A program made the position numbers and the translations under genes. This document shows positions 35,689-45,884 of a stretch of DNA of 64,000 nt, in pieces. Positions within the stretch are counted from its first letter, which is position 1. Each line of letters begins with the position of its first letter. Under the pieces are notes generated by a model. The model was not told the origin of the DNA. It saw nothing but the letters and a program-made list of their open reading frames with translations, and searched no databases. The DNA comes from Marvinbryantia formatexigens DSM 14469 (lineage in GTDB: Bacteria; Bacillota; Clostridia; Lachnospirales; Lachnospiraceae), in NCBI RefSeq assembly GCF_025148285.1, contig NZ_CP102268.1:868001-932000 (forward strand), in the 5' to 3' direction.

Positions 35689-37287
35689 TTATAAATACGC
35701 GAACAGCCGGATTTTCAGCAGCGTCGGCTCCTGGAAAATCAGTGTGACCACTTCGTCTCCGTTCAGCCGCCGTCCCGCCTTCCAGACGCCGTTTTCAAAG
35801 ACGCCCTCTTCAAAGGAGAGCACGTCCACGTTCGGTCTGTCCGCATCCGCGGAAAAATATGCGATAGCCGCCTTGTTTATCAAAATATAAAACGTATCCT
35901 CGGATTCCTTTACAACCATGCAGACGCCGTTCTTTCCGGACAGCATCGGGCTGTCCGTCACAGCGGTAAAGCCAAAGGTACCAAAAAGCATGGTATTTTC
36001 CGCCGCCCGCTCGCTGGATACCGCCTGCAGATCCCCGGTGCCGTATTTGCTGCACAGAAGAGGCATCATTTCCGCCAGCGCTCTGGAATACCAGCCGTAT
36101 TCCTCCACATCCTGCGGCGTTTTCAGAGCCGGGTCCGTGACGTCCACACCGAACAGGTAGGACTGTGTCGCGGAGAAGGGCTTTCCGATATCCTCAAAGC
36201 CGAAGGGCGAATAGCACATGGCGTGGTAATGTCCCACCGCGTACACCTGTCTTGCCCCGGCATAGCTGTGCGTCGCGCATTCCGGGATAAACAGCGGATT
36301 TTCCCGTCTTGTGTATTCATCACACATTCCCAGAAAGTCCGGAACATAGATATCGGGCGCGATGACGTCAATCTCCGGCGCACGGTACCGCCATACCTCC
36401 ATCACTCTGGATACGGGACCGCCGGTCGGATATTTTCCCGGCGCCTCCCCCTTGTCCAGCCAGCAGTTTGCTGTCATCGGCAGGGGATATTCCGCCTTTC
36501 CCGCCGCCGCGACCGCGTTCACATAGCCCGCCACATAGTAGGCGCTGAACAGCTCCTCCGCGCAGGCTCCGAACACCTCACTCCAGCTTCCGCCTGCGGC
36601 GCCGTTTTCTACCGCTTCCCGGACATCCGGAACCATCGTCTCCGTGTGGGCTTTCATGTAATCCGCAAACTCCTGCGGCACTCTTCCGTAAAACAGCTCA
36701 TCTGCATGATCGGAATTCTCTCTTGCGGTCCCCATCAGTCCCGTCTCATTTTCCACCTGCACGGTAATCACCGTATTTTCCGTCTCATCTATGCTGCGGA
36801 TATGCGCCATCAGCGCGGCAAACGCTTTCGCGTCCGCCTCCCGCGTAGCGTCGCACAGATAGGAAAGCGTCGTGTACGGCATTTCATAGAAATCCTTTCT
36901 GCGGATGAAATTCTTTCCCTTTTCCACCTGCGCGCGCGCAAACCGTACCAGATCCGTTTTCACCCATTCGGGCGCATAGTAGCACTGGGCGTTTTTCCAG
37001 GCGCCGAACCATAAAAGCCCCAGCTTTTTCCCTCTTCTTCGCGCCTGCAAAATCAGCCCGTCCACCAGGGAAAAATCGAAAACGCCCTCCTCAGGCTCCG
37101 TCAGCTCCCAGCTTACCGGCAGAAGAAGTGTGTTCATTCCCAGTCTGTCCGCCTGGTCGTACACCCCTTCCATATATTCCACGGAGGAGGAATTTGAGTT
37201 GTGGACTTCCCCCGCCAGCATGATAAAAGGCTTATCGTCCACCATAAGCAGCTTTGTTCCGTTCTGTTGTCTGATATAAGGATACAT
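35689..37287 (-). CDS. GH35-like beta-galactosidase with DUF5597 domain
   Basis: An enzyme of about 532 residues. The N-terminal TIM barrel has the GH35-type start (LAGEVHNSNSSS ... NTLLLPVSWELTEPEEGVFDFS), an acid/base Glu in QVENETG and a nucleophile Glu in FIPECATHS. The C-terminal part is the DUF5597 beta-domain. No signal peptide. The start was set at 37287 because GGAGG lies six bases before it; an ATG four codons upstream overlaps that site. It is the third gene of the four-glycosidase operon. It probably removes terminal beta-galactose from oligosaccharides. Confidence 0.83.
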   Translation of the reverse strand: MYPYIRQQNGTKLLMVDDKPFIMLAGEVHNSNSSSVEYMEGVYDQADRLGMNTLLLPVSWELTEPEEGVFDFSLVDGLILQARRRGKKLGLLWFGAWKNAQCYYAPEWVKTDLVRFARAQVEKGKNFIRRKDFYEMPYTTLSYLCDATREADAKAFAALMAHIRSIDETENTVITVQVENETGLMGTARENSDHADELFYGRVPQEFADYMKAHTETMVPDVREAVENGAAGGSWSEVFGACAEELFSAYYVAGYVNAVAAAGKAEYPLPMTANCWLDKGEAPGKYPTGGPVSRVMEVWRYRAPEIDVIAPDIYVPDFLGMCDEYTRRENPLFIPECATHSYAGARQVYAVGHYHAMCYSPFGFEDIGKPFSATQSYLFGVDVTDPALKTPQDVEEYGWYSRALAEMMPLLCSKYGTGDLQAVSSERAAENTMLFGTFGFTAVTDSPMLSGKNGVCMVVKESEDTFYILINKAAIAYFSADADRPNVDVLSFEEGVFENGVWKAGRRLNGDEVVTLIFQEPTLLKIRLFAYL

Positions 37288-37314
37288 ATTCTCCTCCATT
37301 TCCTTTCTTCGGTT

Positions 37315-39795
37315 CTACTCTGCCGTTATCTCCAGCTCTGCGCCCTCCAGTCCCTCTGCGGATACGCGCAGTATGGCGGTTCCCTTCTCATAGCCGGACC
37401 GCACAACAGCCAGCATCCTTCCGTGATAAGAAAGAACCTTTCCAGCGGTATAGTTTTCTTCTGTCGCCGTTCTTCCCGTGCCGAACGCCGCCAGAGACGC
37501 CGCGCCTTCTACTTCTGCATGAACCTCTGTCTCGGCATATGGAATCAGCCTGCCATCAGCGTCCACCACCTCTACGACTGCAAAGCAGAGGGATTGTCCG
37601 TCCGCCTTCAGCACATTCTGGCGCAGCGCCCGCTCATCGGCAGTAATCTTCAATCCGGCAGGCGCTCCCGCACTCTTTACACAGTCGCGGGAAACCTCTT
37701 TTCCATCCGTATAGCTGATTGCCTCCAGCGTGCCCGGCTGATATTTTACAAGAAAGCAGGCTTTGTTGTGATGCTCTTTTCCGGCGCTCTGGCGTCCTGC
37801 GGATACACCGTTTATCAGAAGCTCCACTTCGTCCGCCCCGGAATAAACCTCTACCTTGATATCGCAGCCTGTCTCTGCGTCCCAGGTCCAGCTATTCGCG
37901 CAGTCAGACCAGCCGTATCTGCCAAGAAGCTCCACCTTGTGGAAATTAGCGGGATTGTGGCAGGCAATATACGTCTCCTTCGAGCCCCAGATGATTCTGT
38001 GGTATGCAAGCTGCGGCTTTTCAAAACCGCACAAATCAAAATCACCGGCTCCCGCCGTGCGCCACGGATACTGCACAAAATTCAGCTTCTGCGCCTCCGC
38101 CTGCGCTTCTGCGGCTTCCGCATAAACAGTCTTGCCGATTCCGGCTTCCCCGATATAATCCTGGCTGGTCCAGACGAAATCGCCGATAAGATACGGATAT
38201 TTTTCCACATCCGCCCAGTATTCCTCCCCCTGGCGCGGCTTGCTCTCGGTCGCGCAGATGACCCTGCCGGGGAACAGCTCTCCCGCTTCTTTATAATGAT
38301 AATTCAGATAGTTATAACCGACAACATCCCACGGCGCGCAGAAGGCTTCTGTATAATCATTCCAGATTTTCCGTCCGTACTCGCCGTCCAGATTGTTGAG
38401 CGTTCCGCCGCTCTTCATCGCCTCTTCCATCAGGGACTCCCAGAATTTTCCGGTGTCCTCATCGTCCAGACCGTTGAAGAAGGAGCACATGGCGCCTCCG
38501 ATAAAGCGGGTGGAATCCAGGCTGCGGGCATATTCCGCCAGCTCTGCGGAGGTCTGATAGCCGTCCGAGAGTCCGCCCTGCTCCGGCAGCTCGTTGCCGA
38601 TGGACCAGATAATCACGCAGGGATGATTGCGGTCCCTCGTCATAAAGCTCTTCATTTCCTGCTTCCATTCCGCCTCAAAATGACGGCAGAAATCATGGCG
38701 GTTCTTCGGCATCTTCCAGGTATCAAAGGCTTCGTCCATGACGAGAATGCCCAGCCTGTCGCATACCTCCAGAAGGTCCGCCGACATCGGGTTGTGGGCA
38801 AAGCGGAGCGCATTGTAGCCGTTTTCCTTGTGCAGCTTCACCTTGCGGTACTCGCTTTCGTACAGGGACGCTGCTCCCAGGATCCCGTTGTCATGATGAA
38901 TACAGCCGCCCTTCAGCTTGAGGCTCCTTCCGTTTAGCATAAACCCGTTTTTCGCATCCACGGAAATCGTGCGGATACCAAAAAGCGTCTCCGCGCTGTC
39001 CAGTACCTTTATCTCCTCCAGTCCTGCGGGGCGGCAGTCTGTCAGCTCCGCCGTCACCACATACAGATCCGGATGGTCAATATCCCAGATGGCGGCATTC
39101 TCCGCGCACACGCATGTCCGCCCGATGGCAGAGGAATCCGCGGGAATATGTATCTTCACCGCTCCCCAGGCGGCAGCGCTTCTGTCTTCATCCTCTTTTT
39201 TCAGCGCTATCCGCACCCACACGTCCTGTTCCTTTGCCGTGTGATTCTCCACCGTAACCTCCACCGTCACAAAGGCGTCCCCGTTTACGATATGATCCGT
39301 ATGGGCAAATATCCCGTCCGGGGCAATATGCACCTGCGGCGCCAGAAGCAGATTTACATGACGGTAAAGACCGCCGCCCGGATACCAGCGGCTGTTCGGC
39401 TCGGCGTCGTTGCCTACCAGCACCGCCAGACGGTTTTTCCTGCCGCACTTTAAGCGGCTGGAAAGCTCTGTCCGGAACGGCGTGTAGCCATAATGATGAC
39501 GCCCCATAATATGTCCGTTTAAAATCACGGTCGTATCCCGGAACGCGCCGTCAAATTCCACCAGGACCCGCTGATTCTCCCACTCTTCGGGCACCTCCAG
39601 GTATTTCGTGTAGGTCGCGGTTCCTCCGTCGTAAAATCCGGTGTTCGTCCCGTTTACGGAATCCGCCTTTACATCCGATTCTATCATAAAATCATGCGGA
39701 AGATTTACCGTCCGGCTCTGCTTTGTCATCCCCGGAATATTGGAGGGCTCTCCCAGCATAAACTCCCATGCCCTGTCTATGTTTATTTTCTTCAT
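37315..39795 (-). CDS. GH2 beta-galactosidase/beta-glucuronidase-like enzyme
   Basis: An 826-residue GH2 enzyme: sugar-binding domain (NLPHDFMIES..., YPGGGLYRHVNL), Ig-like domain, TIM barrel with acid/base Glu402 (WSIGNELPEQG) and a putative nucleophile in ICATESKP, then C-terminal Ig-like DUF4982-type domains. It lacks Bgal_small_N, which separates it from LacZ. No signal peptide. It follows the other GH2 by nine bases and has an AGGAGA site. Exact specificity (galactose, glucuronate or another hexose) cannot be read. Confidence 0.87.
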   Translation of the reverse strand: MKKINIDRAWEFMLGEPSNIPGMTKQSRTVNLPHDFMIESDVKADSVNGTNTGFYDGGTATYTKYLEVPEEWENQRVLVEFDGAFRDTTVILNGHIMGRHHYGYTPFRTELSSRLKCGRKNRLAVLVGNDAEPNSRWYPGGGLYRHVNLLLAPQVHIAPDGIFAHTDHIVNGDAFVTVEVTVENHTAKEQDVWVRIALKKEDEDRSAAAWGAVKIHIPADSSAIGRTCVCAENAAIWDIDHPDLYVVTAELTDCRPAGLEEIKVLDSAETLFGIRTISVDAKNGFMLNGRSLKLKGGCIHHDNGILGAASLYESEYRKVKLHKENGYNALRFAHNPMSADLLEVCDRLGILVMDEAFDTWKMPKNRHDFCRHFEAEWKQEMKSFMTRDRNHPCVIIWSIGNELPEQGGLSDGYQTSAELAEYARSLDSTRFIGGAMCSFFNGLDDEDTGKFWESLMEEAMKSGGTLNNLDGEYGRKIWNDYTEAFCAPWDVVGYNYLNYHYKEAGELFPGRVICATESKPRQGEEYWADVEKYPYLIGDFVWTSQDYIGEAGIGKTVYAEAAEAQAEAQKLNFVQYPWRTAGAGDFDLCGFEKPQLAYHRIIWGSKETYIACHNPANFHKVELLGRYGWSDCANSWTWDAETGCDIKVEVYSGADEVELLINGVSAGRQSAGKEHHNKACFLVKYQPGTLEAISYTDGKEVSRDCVKSAGAPAGLKITADERALRQNVLKADGQSLCFAVVEVVDADGRLIPYAETEVHAEVEGAASLAAFGTGRTATEENYTAGKVLSYHGRMLAVVRSGYEKGTAILRVSAEGLEGAELEITAE

Positions 39796-39804
39796 CTTCG
39801 TCTC

Positions 39805-42075
39805 CTATTTTGCAATCTGGTTCAGCCGGTTGTTCAGCTTATGAACCAGCTCCGGCGTAACCAGTCCCGCCAGCTGCTTTAATGTATTTTCCACACTCAT
39901 GCGGTCCATCATTTTCTGCATTTCCTCCGGAAGCTGTATGTTTTTCGCCACGTCCCCGTAAGCCTCCGCCGCCTTCGCCTGGACAGGCGCAACCAGCTCG
40001 TCAAACACCGCCAGCGCCTCCGGGCTTGCTTTCACATCTCCCATGCTGTCCTTGATGGAATAATAGCCCTCCCGGACGATCTCGTCGTCCCTGTCAAACC
40101 AGTTTACGACCTCCCCGCCGGCTTTCCGGTAATCCGGATTGGGCTGCTCCACCTTGCGTATCCTTATGGTGTCGCTGCAGGCGCCCGCCTTCGCTTCAAT
40201 CACATGCTCCCCGCTTATCGCCGCCTTAAAGCGGAATACCTTCTCCGCCTCCAGCGTTTCCATTACGTTTCCATCCACCAGGAGCGTCACCGCCGGGCGG
40301 TTGGAATACACCTTAATCTCCGTCTCCTCCTCCGTTCTGTCCACGTATCTGCTTCCGCAAATATGCACGAAGGGTTCTTTGGATAAATAAGCCTTATAAA
40401 TATAAAACGCGTCCTTCTTCGTCTTCCGGTCGAAGGTCACAAGCCCCTTCTGGTTCTGACCCGGTTTTCCGCCCTCGTCGCGCCCGTCCGCGCCGAAGTC
40501 GAACATGTTCCAGACATGCATTGCCCAGATATACGGGCGTTTGCTCCACATTTCCAGCATGTGTTCATGATACAGCGCCTGATATGCTTCCGTCCAGTCT
40601 CCCTTCTGCGGGCTGGCGCTCTGATACTGCGGATTGGCATCCGCGCCGTACTCGGAGAGCCCCATCGCCACATCAGGATGCTTTTCGTGATAGCTGTCAA
40701 ACCAGCTGTCATTGTCCTCCATCTCTCCCACGTACCAGCCGTAGTACAGATTATACGAGCGGATATCCGGCAGCGTCACCAGCTCTTCCTCCGGACTTAA
40801 CATAAAGATATGCGCCATCGAGGTTGATCTTGTTTTATCCAGTCTGTGACACAGGTCGTTCAGTATCCGGTGATTTTCCATCAGATCCTCCGTGACGCCC
40901 GTCGTTCCCGTAATCTCATTGGAAAGCGCCCAGCAGATAATGGAGGGATGATGATGATTCTGCACGATAAGCTCCGTCATCTGGGAAATCGTATTTTCCC
41001 TTGCCTCCGGCATGTGCTCCGTAATGTAGGGAATCTCCGCCCACACAATCATACCGCAGCGGTCCGCCAGCTCGTAGAAATACTGGTCGTGCTGATAATG
41101 GGCGAGGCGGATGGTGTTGGCTCCCATTTCAAGCAGAAGCTTCATATCCTCCTCATGCATGGCGCACGTTAAGGCGTTGCCCACACCCTGCCTGTCCTGA
41201 TGGCGCGCCGCCCCGCAGAGCGGATAGGATCTGCCGTTCAGGAAAAATCCCTTCTGCGGGTCAACAAAGAACGTGCGGCAGCCAAATTGCAGCTCCACGC
41301 TGTCCAGAACCTCCGTATTTCCGGCATCCAGCAGCTCCGCCCGCAGGGTGTATAAATAGGGGTCTTCTTTTCCGTCCCACAGATGCACCTGGTTAAGCGT
41401 CAGCTCCTCCTTCAGGCAATTTTCCTTTATCTGTACCGAAGAGCGCGCCGCCACGTTTCCTTCTGCATCCAGAATGGTCAGCGCTGCCTTTGTGCCATCC
41501 GGCGCGTTTTCCGTCCAGCCCTCCACCGTGACCGCCGCATCGTTTTCCTTTACCTCCGGCGTCACCTTAATACCGTTTCCGCCATAGTAGCCCAGCGCAA
41601 AATGCGCCTCCGGCACGCGGATCAGATAGACGTTCCGGTAGATACCGCCGTAGAACGTGAAATCCGCCTTCTGGGGATAAATGGTGCGCACCGCGCTGTT
41701 GTCAGCAGAGACGGCTATGGTGTTTTCCTCTGCCAGCCAGGGGGTAAGATTTACCCGGAAGGTGGAATAACCGCCATCGTGCTTCCCGGCAAGCTGTCCA
41801 TTGACATAAACCTCCGCCATCATGGCAACCCCGCGAAATTCCAGCCAGAGCTGCTCATCTCTCTCCAGCTCCATATGCGGAAGCCGCTTTACGTACCAGC
41901 ATTTTCCCCGGTAGTAATCATTGCCGCCATCCTGTCCGTCAACGGCATTCCAGGTGTGGGGCAGATCAACCATTTCTCCGAAAGCCGCATCAATGACCTC
42001 CGATGCCGCTGCCCCTGCGCCGATGTCCTTCTTCACAAACCTCCATTGTTCCATAAATTCTGTATATTCTCTCAT
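39805..42075 (-). CDS. GH2 beta-galactosidase-like enzyme
   Basis: A 756-residue GH2 enzyme. It has the sugar-binding domain (DLPHTWNAVDGQDGGNDYYRGKCWY), an Ig-like domain and a TIM barrel with acid/base Glu387 (CWALSNEITG) and nucleophile Glu475 (GLSEYGADA). The C-terminus ends in a helical extension (PELVHKLNNRLNQIAK) rather than Bgal_small. GGAGG precedes the ATG. It heads the four-glycosidase operon, whose promoter carries the 32-bp operator at 42139-42170. Confidence 0.88.
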   Translation of the reverse strand: MREYTEFMEQWRFVKKDIGAGAAASEVIDAAFGEMVDLPHTWNAVDGQDGGNDYYRGKCWYVKRLPHMELERDEQLWLEFRGVAMMAEVYVNGQLAGKHDGGYSTFRVNLTPWLAEENTIAVSADNSAVRTIYPQKADFTFYGGIYRNVYLIRVPEAHFALGYYGGNGIKVTPEVKENDAAVTVEGWTENAPDGTKAALTILDAEGNVAARSSVQIKENCLKEELTLNQVHLWDGKEDPYLYTLRAELLDAGNTEVLDSVELQFGCRTFFVDPQKGFFLNGRSYPLCGAARHQDRQGVGNALTCAMHEEDMKLLLEMGANTIRLAHYQHDQYFYELADRCGMIVWAEIPYITEHMPEARENTISQMTELIVQNHHHPSIICWALSNEITGTTGVTEDLMENHRILNDLCHRLDKTRSTSMAHIFMLSPEEELVTLPDIRSYNLYYGWYVGEMEDNDSWFDSYHEKHPDVAMGLSEYGADANPQYQSASPQKGDWTEAYQALYHEHMLEMWSKRPYIWAMHVWNMFDFGADGRDEGGKPGQNQKGLVTFDRKTKKDAFYIYKAYLSKEPFVHICGSRYVDRTEEETEIKVYSNRPAVTLLVDGNVMETLEAEKVFRFKAAISGEHVIEAKAGACSDTIRIRKVEQPNPDYRKAGGEVVNWFDRDDEIVREGYYSIKDSMGDVKASPEALAVFDELVAPVQAKAAEAYGDVAKNIQLPEEMQKMMDRMSVENTLKQLAGLVTPELVHKLNNRLNQIAK

Positions 42076-42110
42076 AAGGTGCCTCCTGCTCCATCCTTCT
42101 TCTTGCCTTT

Positions 42111-42170
42111 ATTATATAAAACCCCTCCGCTCTCCTAATAGAATAATTTAAGTTAAAACTAGCACAAAAT
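42111..42170 (-). promoter_or_regulatory. Promoter and shared 32-bp operator of the glycosidase operon
   Basis: The operator ATTTTGTGCTA-N13-TTATTCTA (42139-42170) lies 22 bases upstream of the -10 box TATAAT (42111-42116). Its left end overlaps the last codons and TAG stop of the MATE gene. The near-absence of a -35 box is typical of AraC-activated promoters. Confidence 0.65.
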
Positions 42171-43523
42171 TTTGTTTTTCGCCAGCTTCCGGTACTGCCG
42201 CAGAGCCAGCACCGCCGCCACCGCAGCCGCCGTTATATCGGCGATGATATGCGCCAGAATATTTCCTTTTACGCCAAAGAGCCCGTTCATGATGTACAGA
42301 AGCGGTATCAGAAATATCCCCTGGCGGAGCGTCGATACGAGCGTCGCCATCGGCGCGTTGCCGGACGCCTGCAGGAAGTTGGAGCCAAGATAATATACGC
42401 CCAGGAACGGTCCGGACAGCACCAGCATCGATATCATTTCCCGCCCCAGCGCCAGCGCCTCCGGCTCTTTTAAGAACAGCGAAATCAGTATCCTGCTGTT
42501 AAAAAGACAGAGCACGGTCACCGTCAGACCGATTCCCACGGTCAGGATGGAGAGCTTCACCAGCGTCTCCCGGATTCTTTTCACATTGCGTTCCCCGTAG
42601 CAGTACGCCAGCAGCGGCTGCACGCCCATGCAGATTCCCATCTGTATCATGGAAATGACCATCGTGGATTTTCCTGCCGCCGCCATCGCCGCCACGGCGG
42701 TCGTTCCGTACTGCGCCAGGAGCTGGTTTGCGATTGCCGACGCAAAGCCGACCAGTACGCTGTTTATCGCATTGGGCGCCCCGATTGCCAGCACCCTGCG
42801 GATTTCCCACGGGTTCCGGCGGGCATAAGATGGGCTTAAGGTGAAATTGGTTTCGTTTTTCTTTTCCTTCGTCTTCACGTAGAAAATAATGTACACCGCG
42901 CCCACCGCGTTTCCCAGCACGGTCGCTATGGCGGCTCCGCCTACGCCCAGATGAAATACCAGGATAAAAACGGGGTCCAGAATGATGTTTGTCACCGTGG
43001 AAAGCAGGTTTGCAATCATGCCCTCCCGGATGGCGCCCTCCGCACGGATGATTCCGCCGAAGCCCGTGGTAAAAATCATTATGGGCGCCCCCAGCGCCAG
43101 CACCGTCAGATACATTTTCGCATACTGCCAGGTCTCTTCATTCGCTCCCAGAAATCCGAGCAGAGGGTCAGCGAAAACCACTGCCAGAGCGGCAAACACA
43201 ATTCCGAAAAGCAGGCTTCCCCAGCAGCACAGACTGGAGTAGAGCTTCACTCTGTCGCCGTCCTTCTCGCCCAGCGTTTTTGCAATCAATACGCAGCCAC
43301 CGCCGCCCAGCATGTTCCCGACCGCCATGATCAGCGTAAATACCGGTCCCGCAATGGACACCGCCGCCACCTGCGCGGTATTCCCCGCCTGTCCGACAAA
43401 AAACATATCCGCCATGTTGTATAAAAGCATCACCACCATAGATATCATTGCCGGAACGGCAAGATTGGCGATTGCCTTCCACACGCCCGCATCGCGGAAT
43501 AACTGCTCCTGTTTCGTCTGCAT
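42159..43523 (-). CDS. MATE-family efflux transporter
   Basis: A 454-residue, 12-helix multidrug/organic compound exporter of the MATE family (NorM/DinF-like). Typical sequences such as NLAVPAMISMVVMLLYNMADMFFVGQAG and the second-half repeat AIGAPNAINSVLVGFASAIANQLLAQYG are present. The ATG at 43523 is preferred over an upstream GTG because GGGAGGG precedes it. It has its own promoter (43634-43662). The substrate is unknown, and its position before the glycosidase operon may be chance. Confidence 0.88.
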   Translation of the reverse strand: MQTKQEQLFRDAGVWKAIANLAVPAMISMVVMLLYNMADMFFVGQAGNTAQVAAVSIAGPVFTLIMAVGNMLGGGGCVLIAKTLGEKDGDRVKLYSSLCCWGSLLFGIVFAALAVVFADPLLGFLGANEETWQYAKMYLTVLALGAPIMIFTTGFGGIIRAEGAIREGMIANLLSTVTNIILDPVFILVFHLGVGGAAIATVLGNAVGAVYIIFYVKTKEKKNETNFTLSPSYARRNPWEIRRVLAIGAPNAINSVLVGFASAIANQLLAQYGTTAVAAMAAAGKSTMVISMIQMGICMGVQPLLAYCYGERNVKRIRETLVKLSILTVGIGLTVTVLCLFNSRILISLFLKEPEALALGREMISMLVLSGPFLGVYYLGSNFLQASGNAPMATLVSTLRQGIFLIPLLYIMNGLFGVKGNILAHIIADITAAAVAAVLALRQYRKLAKNKILC

Positions 43524-43810
43524 CTTCTGCACCCTCCCTGTTCCTTTCTTTTCTGCTCATATGTAAGCGCTTCCCGGTGTCCTGCCTCCGGGCAGGTTCC
43601 TGTGGGTTCAGACCTTTCATACCTGATATCTTTAGTATATGGAAAACGGTAAATCCATTCAACCGGCAATATTTCGTCATCCGAAAGATAAGCGACATCA
43701 TTTGCATTTCTGTTGCAGAATTCAGTAATTTTTTATATTTACAATGGTGGGTGCTGTCTGTCCGTCAATAGTTAAGTGGTTCCTGTCCGCCGGGTCTTTT
43801 CTATTTTTTG
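43524..43810. other. Upstream region of the MATE gene
   Basis: No gene is seen. It contains the MATE promoter and a catabolite-control-like element, GGGAAGCGCTTACA (minus strand, about 43562-43576), which matches 13 of 15 positions of the CcpA cre consensus and lies between promoter and start. Confidence 0.4.
43634..43662 (-). promoter_or_regulatory. Promoter of the MATE gene
   Basis: TTGAAT and TATACT with 17-base spacing on the minus strand. Confidence 0.55.
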
Positions 43811-43852
43811 CAAAAAAAGAAGCAGCGCATCTGTTTCTTAGATTCGCTGCTT
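43811..43852 (-). terminator. Terminator after the YhcG-type gene
   Basis: The stem AAGCAGCG/CGCTGCTT with an extended lower helix is followed by CTTTTTTTG. Confidence 0.75.
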
Positions 43853-43912
43853 GCCTTTAGATAGAGGCGATATAAACGCCATTCCATAATCTCACACTAT
43901 ATTTTTTAGGAT

Positions 43913-44581
43913 TTAACTATCCTCACCCAGTTCTTCATCTTCCTTTTTTTGTAAATAATAAAATCTCTTTTGAATTTCAATTTCTTCCCGAAGCTGTTCC
44001 TCCGATGGAAGATAAGTTTTATACTTTGATGCGAAAAGCTGTTCGTGTCCGTGTAGAACAGAATATTTCGCAATGTCCTCATCCGTATCAGAGCATAAAA
44101 TAATACCTAATGTAGGATTGTCTCCCTCATTTCGTTTCATTTCGTCATATATACGGATATACATATCCATTTGCCCGACGTCTTGATGCGTGATTTTAGT
44201 TGTTTTCAAATCAATTAGAATAAAGCATTTTAAGATATAGTTATAAAAAACAAGATCAATATAGTAATCCTCTTTTTCTGTACGGATGTGCTGCTGTCTT
44301 GCAACAAAGGCATATCCTTTTCCCATTTCCATAAGAAATTTCTGAATATGCGTAATAATTCTCTGCTCCAGCTCACTTTCTGTAAAATCCGCATTAGAAG
44401 CCAGACCCAGAAATTCCGCTATGACCGGATTCTTGATAAATTCCAGCTTATCTGCCTGATAAGAAGCTGTCAGTTCCTTCATTTCTTTTTCAACTGGCTC
44501 TGTGTTTTGAGACATCAACATCCGGTAATAATATTGAGAAGAAACATTCCGCTGCAAAGTACGAACAGACCACGCCTGTTC
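43913..44581 (-). pseudogene. YhcG/DUF1016 PD-(D/E)XK nuclease, part after an in-frame TAG
   Basis: A direct continuation of the gene at 44582-45064. After the TAG the frame reads EQAWSVRTLQRNVSSQYYYR, the usual family junction, and then the C-terminal nuclease domain with DYYIDLVFYN ... FILIDLKTTKIT (D-xK active site). It ends with SEEQLREEIEIQKR. Without read-through this part would need a TTG (44557) with no ribosome site. Confidence 0.75.
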
Positions 44582-45064
44582 CTAAGCTTCCTTTGCATAC
44601 CAGGCTCTTGCTTCTGGTGATGTTTCTTGAAGCAGGATTCTATAATGCGTCCATGACAGCGGACGACCAGACTTTGGACTCAGTGAGTCCAGAATTTGAG
44701 GAAACTCCTGGTGGAACTTCACATACTTGTATAAGCTGCTAAAGTCAAAGCCTTTTCCATATTTTTCTTTCAATTCAGCAGACAATTTCTTCATTGTCTT
44801 TTTACCATAGCCTGCTTTTCCGTTTTCGTCCAGACACTCCATTGCAATTCGCTTGCCAATCAACCAGTTCCTTTGAACCAGAATCGTATCAACAGCAGCA
44901 TAAGCTATGCTCTGGGCACTTTCTACAATTTCACAGGTATCGGCAAATAAATCTCCGATTTCATGATAAGCAATCATGCTTCTGTTGAATTTTGGACTCA
45001 CTGAATCCAAAATTGCCGTTTCTTTTTCACGACTTTTTTTTGTTTTTTGAGAGTTCTGTTCCAC
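44582..45064 (-). pseudogene. YhcG/DUF1016 nuclease, N-terminal part ended by TAG
   Basis: 160 residues of the DUF1016 N-terminal helical domain (AVDTILVQRNWLIGKRI ... YGKGFDFSSLYKYVKFHQEFP ... LSWTHYRILL...). It ends at TAG (44582-44584) between KEA and EQAW, in the middle of a conserved motif. With the TAG read as sense, the protein would be 383 residues, a normal YhcG length. These proteins often accompany restriction or defence genes; none is seen beside it here. Its AT-rich base use differs from neighbours, suggesting horizontal acquisition. Confidence 0.75.
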
Positions 45065-45165
45065 TGCTTATTGCCACCCCTTACCATTATTCCCGCTCAA
45101 AACTCAGTGTTCACGTTATTTCCTCTATCTTAGCATAGAAATGCGAATGGTGCAATCAAGAGGTC

Positions 45166-45198
45166 AAAAATAGCACCCGGAGTTTCCCTTCCGGGTGC
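45166..45198 (-). terminator. Terminator after the alpha/beta-hydrolase fragment
   Basis: The stem GCACCCGG/CCGGGTGC with loop AAGGGAAACT is followed on the minus strand by TATTTTTG. Confidence 0.7.
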
Positions 45199-45244
45199 CT
45201 GGCACCGACAGCTTATCTTCTTTTTTCACAGGTACCGTTATAAC

Positions 45245-45649
45245 TTATTCCGCATCAAGAAATTCCTTAACCTTCCGGGCAACCAGCTCCGTATCCTCAA
45301 TCATGGGATGCGCGCTGTTTGGCAGCCACAGCAAATCCGACGTTTCAATCTGCGTTGCAATGAGCGCACCATTCGCAGGCGGAATTACAATATCATATCT
45401 TGGCGCAATTACCAGTGTTTTTGCTTTAATCTCCGGCAGCCTGTCATAAATATCAAATTTGCCAAGAGCAACCTGCTGATGTTCAAAAGCCTCCGCATCA
45501 CCCGGATTATCGTCCCTGGTGGCGGCAACCATCCTGCGGACGCCCTCCGCCGCCTCCGGATTTTCACGGATAAACTTTCTGGATACCACCATCTGAAGCG
45601 CCAGCTCCTCCGGCACGCTCTCATAGCTTCCTTTTTCCATCATGGTCAT
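45245..45649 (-). pseudogene. Alpha/beta-hydrolase, C-terminal fragment
   Basis: 134 residues of an alpha/beta-hydrolase: the lid region, then KAKTLVIAPRYDIVIPPANG with the acid residue and NSAHPMIED with the catalytic His. The N-terminal half with the nucleophile-elbow Ser is absent, and the sequence before the ATG (45650-45884) is AT-rich and unrelated. It is probably a 5'-deleted gene at the edge of the catabolic island; activity is not expected. Confidence 0.65.
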
Positions 45650-45884
45650 TGCGCATCCTGGAGTATTTGGGGTTTTTCGTCAAAAAATATATTATTTAGA
45701 AAAATTAGCGTCTATATTTTGCATTATATCCAAGCATGATGAAATCACACGCCATGACATTTTGGCGAATCAAACAAAAAAATTATCCAACACATTGCCG
45801 GATTTTAATTTCCCCCTGATGGCGTTACGATAATTTACAGAAAGTATTCGATTTTACTATCTAATCTGAAAGGAGAACAACAAT

